DNA from: CAUZWH01 sp965224275
GTDB taxonomy: Bacteria > Pseudomonadota > Alphaproteobacteria > SHVV01
Length of the DNA: 64,000 nucleotides
Assembly (NCBI GenBank): GCA_965224275.1
Contig: CBDCYR010000002.1
Span: 248,001-312,000 of the forward strand
Direction: 5' to 3'
Part shown: piece after piece, positions 1-8,364 of the stretch
Numbering within the stretch: the first letter of the stretch is position 1
Layout: every line of letters starts with the position of its first letter
Position numbers and translations under genes: made by a program
The notes under the pieces: model-generated
Told to the model about the DNA's origin: nothing
What the model saw: the letters and a program-made list of their open reading frames with translations, nothing else
The model's database searches: none

Positions 1-42
1 CCGGCAGAACCACCCACCCCTTCGCTTGCATCGTTTCCCGCG

Positions 43-1734
43 ATGACCGCGCCGGTTTTCGACCCACCCGGGCCCGGGTCTTGGGTGCTCGATGATGTGC
101 ATTTCGCACGGCCGGCGTCGCGCTATCTGGTCAGCGTGTTCCCGTTGGCGATGCCGGTCGGATTCCGCGCCGGTACAAAGCATTATGGTCTGTTGCTCGA
201 CTACATCGAGATCGCCTTTGTCGGCAATTTCTTCTATTCGCAGCCACGCCCGATTGGCGCACCGCCGGGCGCCAAGGGGCCGCCACCCAAGCTGATCTTC
301 CAGATACTCACCCGCCTCCACCCCGAGATGCGCCGGCGCGTCAAACGCAGCGCCGAGGTGTTCGAAAAAAAGGCCTGGCGTGAAGATCTGGCATGGTGGA
401 ACAACGAGCTCAAACCGCAATCGCTCGAGCATGCGCGGGGGCTGCAGGCAGTCGACCTCGACGGGCTCGCCGCCGACGCGCTGCTCGCCCATCTCAACGA
501 CTGCCGCGAGTTCGTGCTTTTCGCGGTCACCAACCACCATCGGCTCAATCCCTGCAACATGGTGCCTCTGGGGGATTTTCTCAGTCATGCCCAGGCCTGG
601 ACCGGCCTCGCCACAGGCGAACTCCTGCAACTCATGCAGGGCGCGTCACCCTATTCTGGCGGCGCTGTGTCCGAACTCGAGGCGCTGGCTGCAGCGTTGC
701 GCGAAGACGCCGAAGCCTTGGCGGTGCTGCGGTCCGACCGTGATGCGCTCGACATCCTCGATCACCTGCGCAGCCACAACCGCGCGGTCGGCAATGCGGC
801 CCGCGCCTACATCGATCTGATCGGCTATCGCATTATGTCGGGTTACGACGTCGCCGATCTCTACACGTTGGAAGCGCCGGGCTCGTTGATCGAGGTCATG
901 CGTACCGCCGTCGATGCCGATCCCGAGGCGCCCACCGCCGCTGCCGATGTGAGCGCCAAACTCGCCGCGGTGCGCGATGCCGTGCCCGAGCGGCACCACG
1001 CCGAGTTCGACGAACTCTATGACGAAGCCCGCGCCACCTACCATTTACGCGACGAGAAGATCATGTGCGGCGATGCGCTCGCTACCGGGCTCACCCGGCG
1101 CGCGCTGCAAGCGATCGGGCGCCTGCTTGCTGAGGCCGGCAAACTCGACGACCCCACTCACATCTTCGATGCCACCCACGAGGAGATCGTCGGCTTGCTC
1201 GCAACCGGTGACGGTCCGCCGGCCGCTGAATTCGCCGAACGCACGCAACAACGGGCCGCGGCTGAGATCGCCGGCGCCCCGCCTTTGCTCGGTCCGCCGC
1301 CGGCTCCACCGCCGCCGGCCGATTGGTTCCCGGCCAAGGCGCGGCGCATGCAACAGGGCATGGACGCCGTGCTGACGCACATGTTTCGCCACGACGACCG
1401 CCCGCCCGAGGGCAAAATGCTGCACGGCCTCAGTGCCAGCCCCGGCAGTTACGAGGGCATCGCCAGGGTGGTGACGGGGCCGGACGATTTCCAGCGGGTC
1501 GAGCCCGGCAATGTGCTGGTCGCGAAGACCACGGCGCCGGCCTACAACGTGCTGCTGCCGATGCTCGGCGCGGTGGTTACCGCGCGCGGCGGCGTGCTAT
1601 CGCACGCGGCCGTGGTAGCACGCGAATACGGCCTGCCCGCCGTGGTTGGCTGCGGCGAAGCGATGACCGAAATCGCCGATGGCGCGCGGGTTCGCGTCGA
1701 TGGTGATGCGGGAGCGGTTTGGATCGAGGCTTAG
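43..1734 (+). CDS. PEP-utilising-enzyme type protein with C-terminal phosphohistidine swivelling domain
   Basis: 563 aa. The last ~90 residues are a PEP-utilising mobile domain: the motif GGVLSHAAVVAREYG places the phospho-accepting histidine at residue 521, followed by the usual PAVVGCGEA strand. The N-terminal ~430 residues are a helical region I do not recognise, in the position of the substrate-binding middle domain of dikinases, with a Pro-rich linker before the His domain. In PEP synthase, rifampin phosphotransferase and phenylphosphate synthase this histidine carries phosphate from the ATP-grasp domain to the substrate. The ATP-grasp domain is encoded by the next gene, which overlaps by 16 bp, so the two proteins probably form one enzyme. 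The substrate is unknown. The frame is open to the window edge, so the true start could lie upstream; ATG 43 is the first in-frame ATG. Confidence 0.8.
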   Translation: MTAPVFDPPGPGSWVLDDVHFARPASRYLVSVFPLAMPVGFRAGTKHYGLLLDYIEIAFVGNFFYSQPRPIGAPPGAKGPPPKLIFQILTRLHPEMRRRVKRSAEVFEKKAWREDLAWWNNELKPQSLEHARGLQAVDLDGLAADALLAHLNDCREFVLFAVTNHHRLNPCNMVPLGDFLSHAQAWTGLATGELLQLMQGASPYSGGAVSELEALAAALREDAEALAVLRSDRDALDILDHLRSHNRAVGNAARAYIDLIGYRIMSGYDVADLYTLEAPGSLIEVMRTAVDADPEAPTAAADVSAKLAAVRDAVPERHHAEFDELYDEARATYHLRDEKIMCGDALATGLTRRALQAIGRLLAEAGKLDDPTHIFDATHEEIVGLLATGDGPPAAEFAERTQQRAAAEIAGAPPLLGPPPAPPPPADWFPAKARRMQQGMDAVLTHMFRHDDRPPEGKMLHGLSASPGSYEGIARVVTGPDDFQRVEPGNVLVAKTTAPAYNVLLPMLGAVVTARGGVLSHAAVVAREYGLPAVVGCGEAMTEIADGARVRVDGDAGAVWIEA

Positions 1735-2579
1735 CGATCCGCCCGCAAATCCTGCCTCTGGACGAGGCGACCGATACCGGCGCTTGCGGCGGCAAGGCGG
1801 TGCAGCTCGGCGCCGCGCTACGCGCCGGACTGCCGGTACCACCCGGCCTGGTGGTCACCGCCGCGGCGGCCGCGCGCATCGCGGCTGGCGATCCCGAGCC
1901 AATCGCGGCACTTAAGGAAGCCTACCAGGCAAGTTTCGACGGCCCGATCGCGGTGCGTTCGTCTGCGACCGATGAGGATTCGGTGGATGCCAGCTTTGCC
2001 GGCCAACACGAAACCCTGCTCAATGTGAGAGGCTTCGAAAGCGTGCACGATGCCGTCGTCGCCGTATGGCAATCGGCGCACAGCGAAGCGGCTCTGGCTT
2101 ATCGCCGCCAACTCGGTGTGGACGGCGAGCCCAGCTGCGCGGTGGTACTGCAAACCCTGGTCGAGCCCGATTGCGCTGGCGTGCTGTTCACCATCGATCC
2201 GATGTCGGGTGAAGACGTACGGGTTGTTGAAGCGGCCTGGGGATTCGGCGAAGCCGTCGTGTCGGGCCTGGTCACCCCCGATCACGTATGTATGGACCGC
2301 GCCGGCACCGTAGTGTCCAGCCAGGCCGGTGCCAAGGAGCACGCGCTGCGTCGGGCCACCGATAGCGGCCTCGAAGAACACGAGATAGAACCGGCGCTGG
2401 TCGGCCAGCTTTGCCTCGACCCCACGCAGTTGCGGCGGCTTAACGATCTTGCCGGTACGGTTGAGACGCTGTTTGGCCACGGCCAGGACATCGAATGGGC
2501 GTTTGCCGGCGACACCTTATTCCTGCTGCAAACCCGACCGATCACGACCGCCTCCACCGCCCCAAGGGCCGAGACTTGA
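1719..2579 (+). CDS. PEP/pyruvate-binding (PPDK N-terminal) ATP-grasp subunit
   Basis: 286 aa. Typical dikinase ATP-binding features are in order: the Gly-rich GGKAVQLGAALRAGLPVPPG near residue 24, the IAVRSSATDEDSVDASFAGQ loop around residue 75, QTLVEPDCAGVLFTIDP near 145, and the terminal DIEWAFAGDTLFLLQTRPIT. It should bind ATP and phosphorylate the histidine of the protein encoded just upstream. The start overlaps the end of that gene, indicating translational coupling. At 286 aa it is compact for this domain (usually ~310-320). With the upstream 563 aa it adds up to about the length of a single-chain rifampin phosphotransferase, but with the domains in separate chains and reversed gene order, as in phenylphosphate synthase PpsA/PpsB. 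No third, PpsC-like gene follows; an MFS pump starts 10 bp later. Confidence 0.85.
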   Translation: MDRGLAIRPQILPLDEATDTGACGGKAVQLGAALRAGLPVPPGLVVTAAAAARIAAGDPEPIAALKEAYQASFDGPIAVRSSATDEDSVDASFAGQHETLLNVRGFESVHDAVVAVWQSAHSEAALAYRRQLGVDGEPSCAVVLQTLVEPDCAGVLFTIDPMSGEDVRVVEAAWGFGEAVVSGLVTPDHVCMDRAGTVVSSQAGAKEHALRRATDSGLEEHEIEPALVGQLCLDPTQLRRLNDLAGTVETLFGHGQDIEWAFAGDTLFLLQTRPITTASTAPRAET

Positions 2580-2589
2580 GGCGGCGGAC

Positions 2590-4032
2590 ATGACCGAAAC
2601 CGTCGCCGGAGAATCGCCGAACGGACCAAAGAAACGGCCGGTCGAGCCCATCGGCCAGCGCAGCCTGATGCGGCTGTTCATCTCGGCCACGCTGGCGTCG
2701 AGCCTATTGCCGCTGAATTCGACGATGATTGCGGTGGCATTGCCCGAGATCGGGCTCGAGTTTGACGCCAAACCGGCCGACCTCACCCAGGCCCTGGTCG
2801 TGGTCTATCTACTGGCTGGGATCGTCGCCCAGAGTCCGGCCGGAAAGTTCGGCGACATATGGGGCCACACCCGCATGCTGGCGCTGGGCCGGTGGTTGTT
2901 CGCCGGCGCCGCGGTGCTCGGCGTTGTGTCACCCTACCTGTTTGGCCTGTCGGTCTCGCGGATCTTGATGGCGGTCGGCGGCGCCCTGATGATCCCGGCG
3001 ACGATGGCGCTGCTCCGCATTCATATAAATGTCGAGCGGCGCTCGCGTTTGTTCGGCTACTTCGGCGCGGCAATGGCCAGCTCCGCCGCGCTCGGGCCGC
3101 TGATCGGTGGCGTCCTAACCGAACATTTCGGCTGGGCATCGGTGTTCCTGGCCAACATACCGATCCTGGCGCTATCGATTGTGCTGCAACCACGCGGGCT
3201 CGCTGATACCGCAGCCAAGGGCGAGGGCCGAGCTGGCGACACCAAGGCGAACTTGCGCCACTTTGATTGGCTCGGAAGCGTGCTGTTGGGGGTCGGGCTG
3301 GTGGCGTTGGTCACCGTGGCCCGAACACCGGGCAGCGCCGCACTCATCCTGGGTGCGCTCGGCGTGGTGTCGATCGGCTGGTTCATCATCTGGGAGCTGC
3401 GGGTACCGGTGCCGGTGGTCGATCTCATGCTGTTTCGCCGGCTGACCTTTACCGCCGGCGCAATCATGATCGCGCTGCAGAATGTGGCGATGTATGCGAC
3501 GTTATTTCAGATGCCGTTCTATCTGGCGGTTTTGATCGATGCCGGCCCCTCCGAAATCGGCATTGTGCTGTGGGCGATGAGCGGCGGCATGGTGCTGTTT
3601 GCGCCGGTCGGTGGCATGTTATCCGAACGCCTCGGGGTGCGGCGCACAGTGGCGGGCGGCGCGGCGATCTCGATCATCGGCATCGCCCTGCTGGTCGCCA
3701 CCTTCGGCACGCCCTCACTGGTGATCGTCACCAGCTGCGTCTTGGTGTTCGGCTGCGGCTTCGGGCTATCACATGGCCCGATCCAGGCCGCGGCACTGTC
3801 GGCCATTCCACCCCAGCACAGCGGCATGGCCTCGGGCGTGATTGCAACCTTGCGCTATATCGGCGGCGTCATTGGCATCGCCGCGCTCGGCCTGCTGCTG
3901 GCGAGCGATCCGGGCGGCGCCGATCTCACCATCCACCGCGACGCCTTCATGCTCTATGTCGGCAGTCTGATATTGACACTCTTCTTGGCACTTGCGATGC
4001 CGCGCTTCCTGCGCGACGTCGAGGCGAAATAG
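2590..4032 (+). CDS. MFS transporter, DHA2-like drug efflux family
   Basis: 480 aa integral membrane protein. The motif GKFGDIWGHTR between the second and third helices is the MFS motif A. A cytoplasmic N-terminus of ~30 residues is followed by an estimated 12-14 hydrophobic helices, and the segment SRILMAVGGALMIPATMALL resembles DHA2 (14-TM) proton-driven drug exporters. An in-frame extension 47 codons upstream exists, but ATG 2590 lies just after the stop of the ATP-grasp gene and starts a typical charged N-terminus, so it is preferred. The three genes look like one operon. Pairing a phosphotransferase with an exporter would fit a toxic-compound modification and efflux cassette, which is inference only. 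The terminus of an insertion sequence lies 35 bp downstream. Confidence 0.85.
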   Translation: MTETVAGESPNGPKKRPVEPIGQRSLMRLFISATLASSLLPLNSTMIAVALPEIGLEFDAKPADLTQALVVVYLLAGIVAQSPAGKFGDIWGHTRMLALGRWLFAGAAVLGVVSPYLFGLSVSRILMAVGGALMIPATMALLRIHINVERRSRLFGYFGAAMASSAALGPLIGGVLTEHFGWASVFLANIPILALSIVLQPRGLADTAAKGEGRAGDTKANLRHFDWLGSVLLGVGLVALVTVARTPGSAALILGALGVVSIGWFIIWELRVPVPVVDLMLFRRLTFTAGAIMIALQNVAMYATLFQMPFYLAVLIDAGPSEIGIVLWAMSGGMVLFAPVGGMLSERLGVRRTVAGGAAISIIGIALLVATFGTPSLVIVTSCVLVFGCGFGLSHGPIQAAALSAIPPQHSGMASGVIATLRYIGGVIGIAALGLLLASDPGGADLTIHRDAFMLYVGSLILTLFLALAMPRFLRDVEAK

Positions 4033-4066
4033 CGCTTCCCGGTCGGGGACGCCGCGGCTTGCTTAG

Positions 4067-5536
4067 CAGCCCGTTGACGAAGTCTTCCCTGGACGAAGTC
4101 GGCATGGTCTGATTCTCTGGTGTCCTGGCCTGAAGGGGGGTTCGCTGATGGCGATGGGACAGCAGAAGGATCGTCAGGGGGACTTGATGGTGAGCTGGTC
4201 GGAGATGCCGCGCTCGCCAGGTCATGTATTTTACGACCGCCTGCAGTTGGTACTGATCGAGGGCGGCTTCGACGGCTTCGCCGAGGCGGTCTGCCAGCCC
4301 TATTACGCGGCCAGGATGGGGGCGCCTTCGGTGCCACCCGGGCGCTACTTCCGTATGCACCTGGCGGGCTACTTCGAGGGTATCGACTCTGAGCGTGGGC
4401 TGGAGTGGCGCTGCTCGGATTCCCTGTCGCTACGGGAGTTCCTGCTGTTGGAGATGCGGGAACGGGTGCCGGACCATTCCTGGCTGTCACGGACCCGCGC
4501 GCGCCTGCCCCATGAAGTCCACACGGCGGTGTTTGACTGGGTCCTGGCGCTGATCGCCGAGGCGGGTCTGGTGAAGGGCGAGCGCATCGGGGTGGATGCC
4601 TCGACCATGGAGGCCAACGCGGCGCTGCGCAACATCGTGCGGAGGGACACGGGCGAGGGTTACCGGGGGATGCTGGAGCGCTTGGCCCAGGAGAGCGGTA
4701 TCGAGACACCCACGGCTGAGGACCTGGCGCGTCTGGACCGCAAGCGCAAGGGCAAGAAGCTCTCGAACCAGGACTGGGTTTCCAGGAGCGACCCCGAGGC
4801 CAAGATCGCCAAGATGAAGGACGGCACCACGCACCTGGCCTACAAGCCCGAGCACGCGGTGGATCTGGACACCGGCGCGGTGGTGGCGGCGGAGCTGCAC
4901 CCGGCCGACGAGGGCGATACGACAACGCTTCCCAAGACCCTGGCGGCGGCCGAGGCAAACCTCGAGGCGGTGGATGTGGCGCCGACGGCCGAAGATCCGG
5001 CCGAATGTGTGACCGATAAGGGCTACCACTCACGGTTGGTCTTGAAGGCGCTCGACGACGGCCCCTGGAAGAGCCGGATCTCCGAGCCCAAGCAGAAGGG
5101 TTTTGCGCGCTGGCACGGAGATGATGCGGCTCGCCGGGCGGTCACCAACAACCGGACCCGGCTGTTATCGGGGGTGGCCAGGGAAGCCTTCAAGCTGCGC
5201 GCCGAGATCGTCGAGCGCTCCTTTGCCCACAACCTCGATCGCGGCGGTATGCGCCGGACCTGGCTTCGGGGCCGCGAGAACGTGCACAAGCGATACCTGC
5301 TTCACGTCGCCGGCCACAACCTATCGTTGCTGATGCGCCAACTCATCGGCGCCGGCACCCCGAAGGAGGCCGTGGCGGGCGGAATTGGCGCCTTGTTCGT
5401 GCTTGTTACGCCCGCTGGAGCCGTCCTGGTCGTTCAGATCGTCCTCATCGTCTCGGAGGATGGCGAAACCGCCTTCGCCGCGATATGCTTCGCCGTGGCG
5501 TGAAACCCGGTCAATGACGCCTTTTTCAACGGGCTG
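4067..5536 (+). mobile_element. IS5/IS1182-type insertion sequence with 4-bp TTAG target duplication
   Basis: A complete 1470-bp element. The left end CAGCCCGTTGA (4067-4077) and right end TCAACGGGCTG (5526-5536) are perfect 11-bp terminal inverted repeats, with partial matching further in. TTAG flanks both sides (4063-4066 and 5537-5540), consistent with a 4-bp YTAR-type target duplication as used by IS5 relatives. One transposase ORF fills the element. The right-hand TTAG supplies the stop codon of the minus-strand gene that follows, so that gene was not broken. Confidence 0.85.
4148..5503 (+). CDS. IS5/IS1182-type DDE transposase
   Basis: 451 aa. The N-terminal ~150 residues resemble the DUF772 transposase N-terminal domain (YFRMHLAGYFEGIDSERG). 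A DDE catalytic core follows: first Asp in GVDASTMEANAA (~residue 150), second in VTDKGYH (~295), and the Glu in EIVERSFAHNLDRGGMRR (~360). The IS5-type order D...D-K-G-Y...E is visible and no motif is broken, so the enzyme is probably active. Codon use is somewhat different from the neighbours. A hydrophobic C-terminal tail of ~50 residues extends past the catalytic core. Assignment to IS1182 rather than another IS5-related group is tentative. Confidence 0.9.
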   Translation: MAMGQQKDRQGDLMVSWSEMPRSPGHVFYDRLQLVLIEGGFDGFAEAVCQPYYAARMGAPSVPPGRYFRMHLAGYFEGIDSERGLEWRCSDSLSLREFLLLEMRERVPDHSWLSRTRARLPHEVHTAVFDWVLALIAEAGLVKGERIGVDASTMEANAALRNIVRRDTGEGYRGMLERLAQESGIETPTAEDLARLDRKRKGKKLSNQDWVSRSDPEAKIAKMKDGTTHLAYKPEHAVDLDTGAVVAAELHPADEGDTTTLPKTLAAAEANLEAVDVAPTAEDPAECVTDKGYHSRLVLKALDDGPWKSRISEPKQKGFARWHGDDAARRAVTNNRTRLLSGVAREAFKLRAEIVERSFAHNLDRGGMRRTWLRGRENVHKRYLLHVAGHNLSLLMRQLIGAGTPKEAVAGGIGALFVLVTPAGAVLVVQIVLIVSEDGETAFAAICFAVA

Positions 5537-6073
5537 TTAGGCGCGCTTCACCCAGCATTCGATCTGCCACTCGACGGCGCCGGCGGCATCGCGTTTATCA
5601 TAATTGACGCGCGACTTCTTGAGCTTGGCGCGAGCGACTTTCGCCAGGCCATCGCGCAGGTCGGCTGGCAGTTCGTCGATGTCGAGATTGAGGCGGACCG
5701 GCGTGAGAGGTTTACGCGATGCCGTGGTCGACTTCTTGGCAGCGGACTTCTTCTTCGACGGACCCTTGTCGTTCCCCCAAATCGCATCCCAGCCGCTGCG
5801 ATATTCCGGCGTCTTAACATTGGAGAAATAGCCGTAGTGGACTTCCTTGGAGCCGCCAATGGATTCGCGCGCCGATTTTTCAGCGCTGCCACTGCCACTG
5901 TCGGATTTGCTCTTATCCGATGTGCTCTTGTCGGATTTGCTTGTGTCAGATGTGCTCTTGTCAGATGCATCGGACGCGGTTTTGGACTCGGACGTACTCT
6001 TATCCGATTTGCTTTTGGCCGCGCTGCCGCTATCGGCTTTGGCTGATTTGGGCTTCGTTTTGGTATCGCTCAT
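5537..6073 (-). CDS. Ser/Lys/Asp-rich protein of unknown function
   Basis: 178 aa from ATG 6073. Residues ~1-75 are very low complexity, built of Ser, Lys, Asp and Thr in short SDKSTSDKSK-like units, and are probably disordered. The C-terminal ~100 residues look folded: a YGYFSNVKTPEYRSGWDAIWG segment, a Lys-rich linker, then VRLNLDIDELPADLRDGLAKVARAKLKKSRVNYDKRD ending in a basic tail. No family is recognised. A longer in-frame extension upstream is rejected because it runs through non-coding-like sequence. The stop codon TAA is created by, or preserved in, the target duplication of the adjacent IS. Confidence 0.6.
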   Translation of the reverse strand: MSDTKTKPKSAKADSGSAAKSKSDKSTSESKTASDASDKSTSDTSKSDKSTSDKSKSDSGSGSAEKSARESIGGSKEVHYGYFSNVKTPEYRSGWDAIWGNDKGPSKKKSAAKKSTTASRKPLTPVRLNLDIDELPADLRDGLAKVARAKLKKSRVNYDKRDAAGAVEWQIECWVKRA

Positions 6074-6359
6074 CGTGCTTTTCGGGTTGCCGTGGGGACC
6101 GGGGTCTGCGCCGACGGGATACACAAAGGTGCCGGGGAATTCAAGAAGCTTGTTGGGCCTCAAGGAATAAGAAGCGGAAATAACAAGTGGGATTGAGAGG
6201 TGGGTCAGGTGCTGGGGAGGGGGAACGGTAGGCGCTTCAAAAACGACCGCGGGCGGGAGATATGCCGGCCCCTTCCAATATGTGGGGCGCCTATTAAACC
6301 TGCTAGCAAGTGTCGTTAGAGATCGTAGACGACCCCGTAACCCGCGCCTCGGGCGTTTG

Positions 6360-7352
6360 TTAGGGGTCGGAAGTCCGCGAGCGCGGACGGGCCAGCGCCA
6401 GACCGGTAAGTGCCAGCACCAGCGCGGCCCAGGCCCAGGCTGAAGGAACCTCGCCAAAGATCACCATGCCCCAAAACACGCCGGCCAACGTGACGACGTA
6501 GGAAATCTGGCTGGCGAAAACCGCACCGGCATGACGGATCAAATACAGCAGGGATGCGTAGGCCATGAGGTGCAGCAGCGAGACGGCCAGCAGCGCGATC
6601 TCGTGCGGCGCAGCGCTGCGGAAGAAGGCGATGGGAATGCCGGCGACCAGGATTGGCGGGGTGATCATGATGAGGGTGGCCAGGCTCATACCGAGCAGAA
6701 GAGTCAGCGGGCTGTCTTCCACCGGCATCGCCGTTGCGGCGTAGACATCTTCGCCGGCGTAGGACAGCGCGACCACCACAAACACCGTGATCCAGGCCGC
6801 GATCGCCGGGTCGGGCAGCGCGGTTTCGGGTACCACCAGCACCGCGATCGCCAGCAACCCGAGCAGGACGCCGGAAAGCCGCACCGGATCCCACCCTTCC
6901 ATGCGTATGGCGAGCGCGATCCCGAAGGTCATCAACGGCGACAACGAGAACACGATGGCGATGATCCCGGCCGGTACATGCGGCGCGGCCCAGTAAGACA
7001 TGGCGTTGGGAAACGTGGTGCCGAGCAGGCCAGCGATGAAATAGAACACGAGGTGGCGCCGCGAGAGTGGCAGCGGCGCACGCACCAGCACCAGCCGTGC
7101 CAACAATACCACCGTGAGGATCACGACCTGCCAGAATAGCAGGGTTAGCGGATGATCGCCGCCGGTGGTCGCGAGCTTGGTAAAGCTAATTGCCGCACCC
7201 CAGCCGAGGCCGGCCAACACCAACAAAGCCAGCAGGCGCACGCGATCACGAACGGCGCGAATCCCGGCCTCGGATGCGGGGTTGATGCGGGTCGGGTGAG
7301 GGGGAGGCGTGCGGTCCGGAGCTGGCCATCTGCGTCGTGTCTGCCGCCACAT
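6360..7352 (-). CDS. EamA/DMT family transporter
   Basis: About 330 aa with ten hydrophobic segments in two tandem five-helix halves, the pattern of drug/metabolite transporters of the EamA family. The first helix starts with LLALLVLAGLGWGAAISFTKLA, the classic EamA N-terminal motif, and the second half ends LALTGLALARPRS. These are secondary exporters or importers of small metabolites; the substrate cannot be told. The frame is open to an ATG at 7445, and a GTG at about 7241 is also possible. I chose ATG 7352 because the longer start adds only a basic, Pro-rich stretch. No clear ribosome site decides it. Confidence 0.8.
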   Translation of the reverse strand: MWRQTRRRWPAPDRTPPPHPTRINPASEAGIRAVRDRVRLLALLVLAGLGWGAAISFTKLATTGGDHPLTLLFWQVVILTVVLLARLVLVRAPLPLSRRHLVFYFIAGLLGTTFPNAMSYWAAPHVPAGIIAIVFSLSPLMTFGIALAIRMEGWDPVRLSGVLLGLLAIAVLVVPETALPDPAIAAWITVFVVVALSYAGEDVYAATAMPVEDSPLTLLLGMSLATLIMITPPILVAGIPIAFFRSAAPHEIALLAVSLLHLMAYASLLYLIRHAGAVFASQISYVVTLAGVFWGMVIFGEVPSAWAWAALVLALTGLALARPRSRTSDP

Positions 7353-7559
7353 CGGGCAGCGGGTCGTAGGCGGCCCTGAAGCGAGTGCCAGTCGCCGACC
7401 TGCAGAGGAGCGCAGCCGACCCACCTTGTCAACGGACTTGAGCACCGTCGTCGACGCTCACCCGAACGCTATTTGGGATCAAGCGGAGTTGAGATCGACG
7501 CTAATAGTCCGAGAATAGCCCGAGAATGATCATGACCCGCCATCGACGATGGCCGGCGT

Positions 7560-7616
7560 TTAGTTGCCATAGTCGTCACCGCCGCCGCCGCCAAAATCGT
7601 TGCTTGCCTGGCTCAT
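7560..7616 (-). CDS. Possible 18-residue peptide (Gly/Asp-rich)
   Basis: On the minus strand an AGGAGA ribosome site lies 7 bases before an ATG at 7616, followed by 18 codons (MSQASNDFGGGGGDDYGN) and TAA. The peptide has five consecutive glycines. A terminator-like hairpin lies immediately upstream, so translation would depend on read-through or on a promoter inside the hairpin region. A small hairpin (CCATC-GTC-GATGG) follows the stop. The perfect ribosome site is the main support; the peptide could still be chance. Confidence 0.35.
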   Translation of the reverse strand: MSQASNDFGGGGGDDYGN

Positions 7617-7635
7617 TGGGATGTCTCCTGTGGAC

Positions 7636-7662
7636 AAAAAAAGAGCGGCCGCGAGGCCGCTT
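7636..7662 (-). terminator. Intrinsic terminator, minus strand
   Basis: Read on the minus strand, AAAGCGGCC-TCGC-GGCCGCTC is a GC-rich hairpin followed directly by seven T. It could end the transcript of the small gene at 7835-8089, which lies ~170 bp upstream on the same strand, or act as an attenuator in front of the 18-codon ORF. Confidence 0.6.
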
Positions 7663-7834
7663 TGTGAGCGCACAGGGACCGCGCGCAATTGAAAATTTCC
7701 GCCCGCTGACGGGGCAAGTGTGGGGTTTACGTCATTTCACAACATTTACAACAAAGGCACGCGGCGCAACGCGCGGTTAGGCCCAATCCACGCATCGAAA
7801 CGGTGGGATCTGCGCGTTGACGAGCGACGCGATG

Positions 7835-8089
7835 TTAGCGCGAATTCTTGCTGCTGCCAATGGTGCCCAGACTGTGCGCGGTGACTATCTCGCCCAGCAT
7901 CCGGTCCGCCTTATCGGCGTAGCGCCGGTCGCGCACCAGGCGAAACAGAGCCATCAGCAGACGCGCTTTCTCCTCGGGTTCGAAAACCAATCCGCGCTCG
8001 GAAAAATAGCCTTCGGCCGCACTAACCACATCGGCGAAAAGCAGTTCTTCTTCGCTCCAATTGAATCCATCATCTGCGCTTAGTGTCAT
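7835..8089 (-). CDS. Small hypothetical protein
   Basis: 84 aa from ATG 8089, preceded by GGGATGGAAACCGC, which offers a ribosome site. The protein is acidic at the N-terminus (DDGFNWSEEELLFADVVSAAEGYFSERG) with a helix-forming middle (EEKARLLMALFRLVRDRRYADKADRMLGEIV). No signal peptide, membrane segment or known motif is visible. The coding-like amino acid pattern and ribosome site support a real gene. A start 10 codons upstream exists but lacks a ribosome site. Confidence 0.55.
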   Translation of the reverse strand: MTLSADDGFNWSEEELLFADVVSAAEGYFSERGLVFEPEEKARLLMALFRLVRDRRYADKADRMLGEIVTAHSLGTIGSSKNSR

Positions 8090-8364
8090 GCGGTTTCCAT
8101 CCCTATCGGCACCGCGCACCGGTCATCCGATCACCGCGATGCCAGACCCATCCGGCCTTATGTTCTCGAGCGCACGAGCAATGGCGCGCGGCGAACACAC
8201 AGCAGACCCACTAAACGAACTGGAAACAACCTATGGTTGCATATCTGTCATTTTCTGTCAAAGTTGACACACCCACACCCAAACGGAGCCGCGCTTCCGA
8301 CATCGAAGGGGATAGACGTCTACCCCCTAATGGTTACCACCCGTTCGGGTGCAGCACCATTCGG

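Larger units (their letters stand above)
7353..7834. other. Intergenic region, 482 bp
   Basis: Apart from the 18-codon ORF and the hairpin reported separately, this stretch holds no convincing gene. Part of it (7353-7445) could be an N-terminal extension of the EamA transporter. An AT-rich stretch around 7735-7760 could hold a minus-strand promoter, but no clear -35/-10 pair is visible. Confidence 0.4.

Noticed and set aside
3954..5033. 359-codon Pro/Ser/Arg-rich frame on the minus strand
   Set aside because: It is antisense to the transposase and its composition is that of a chance frame.
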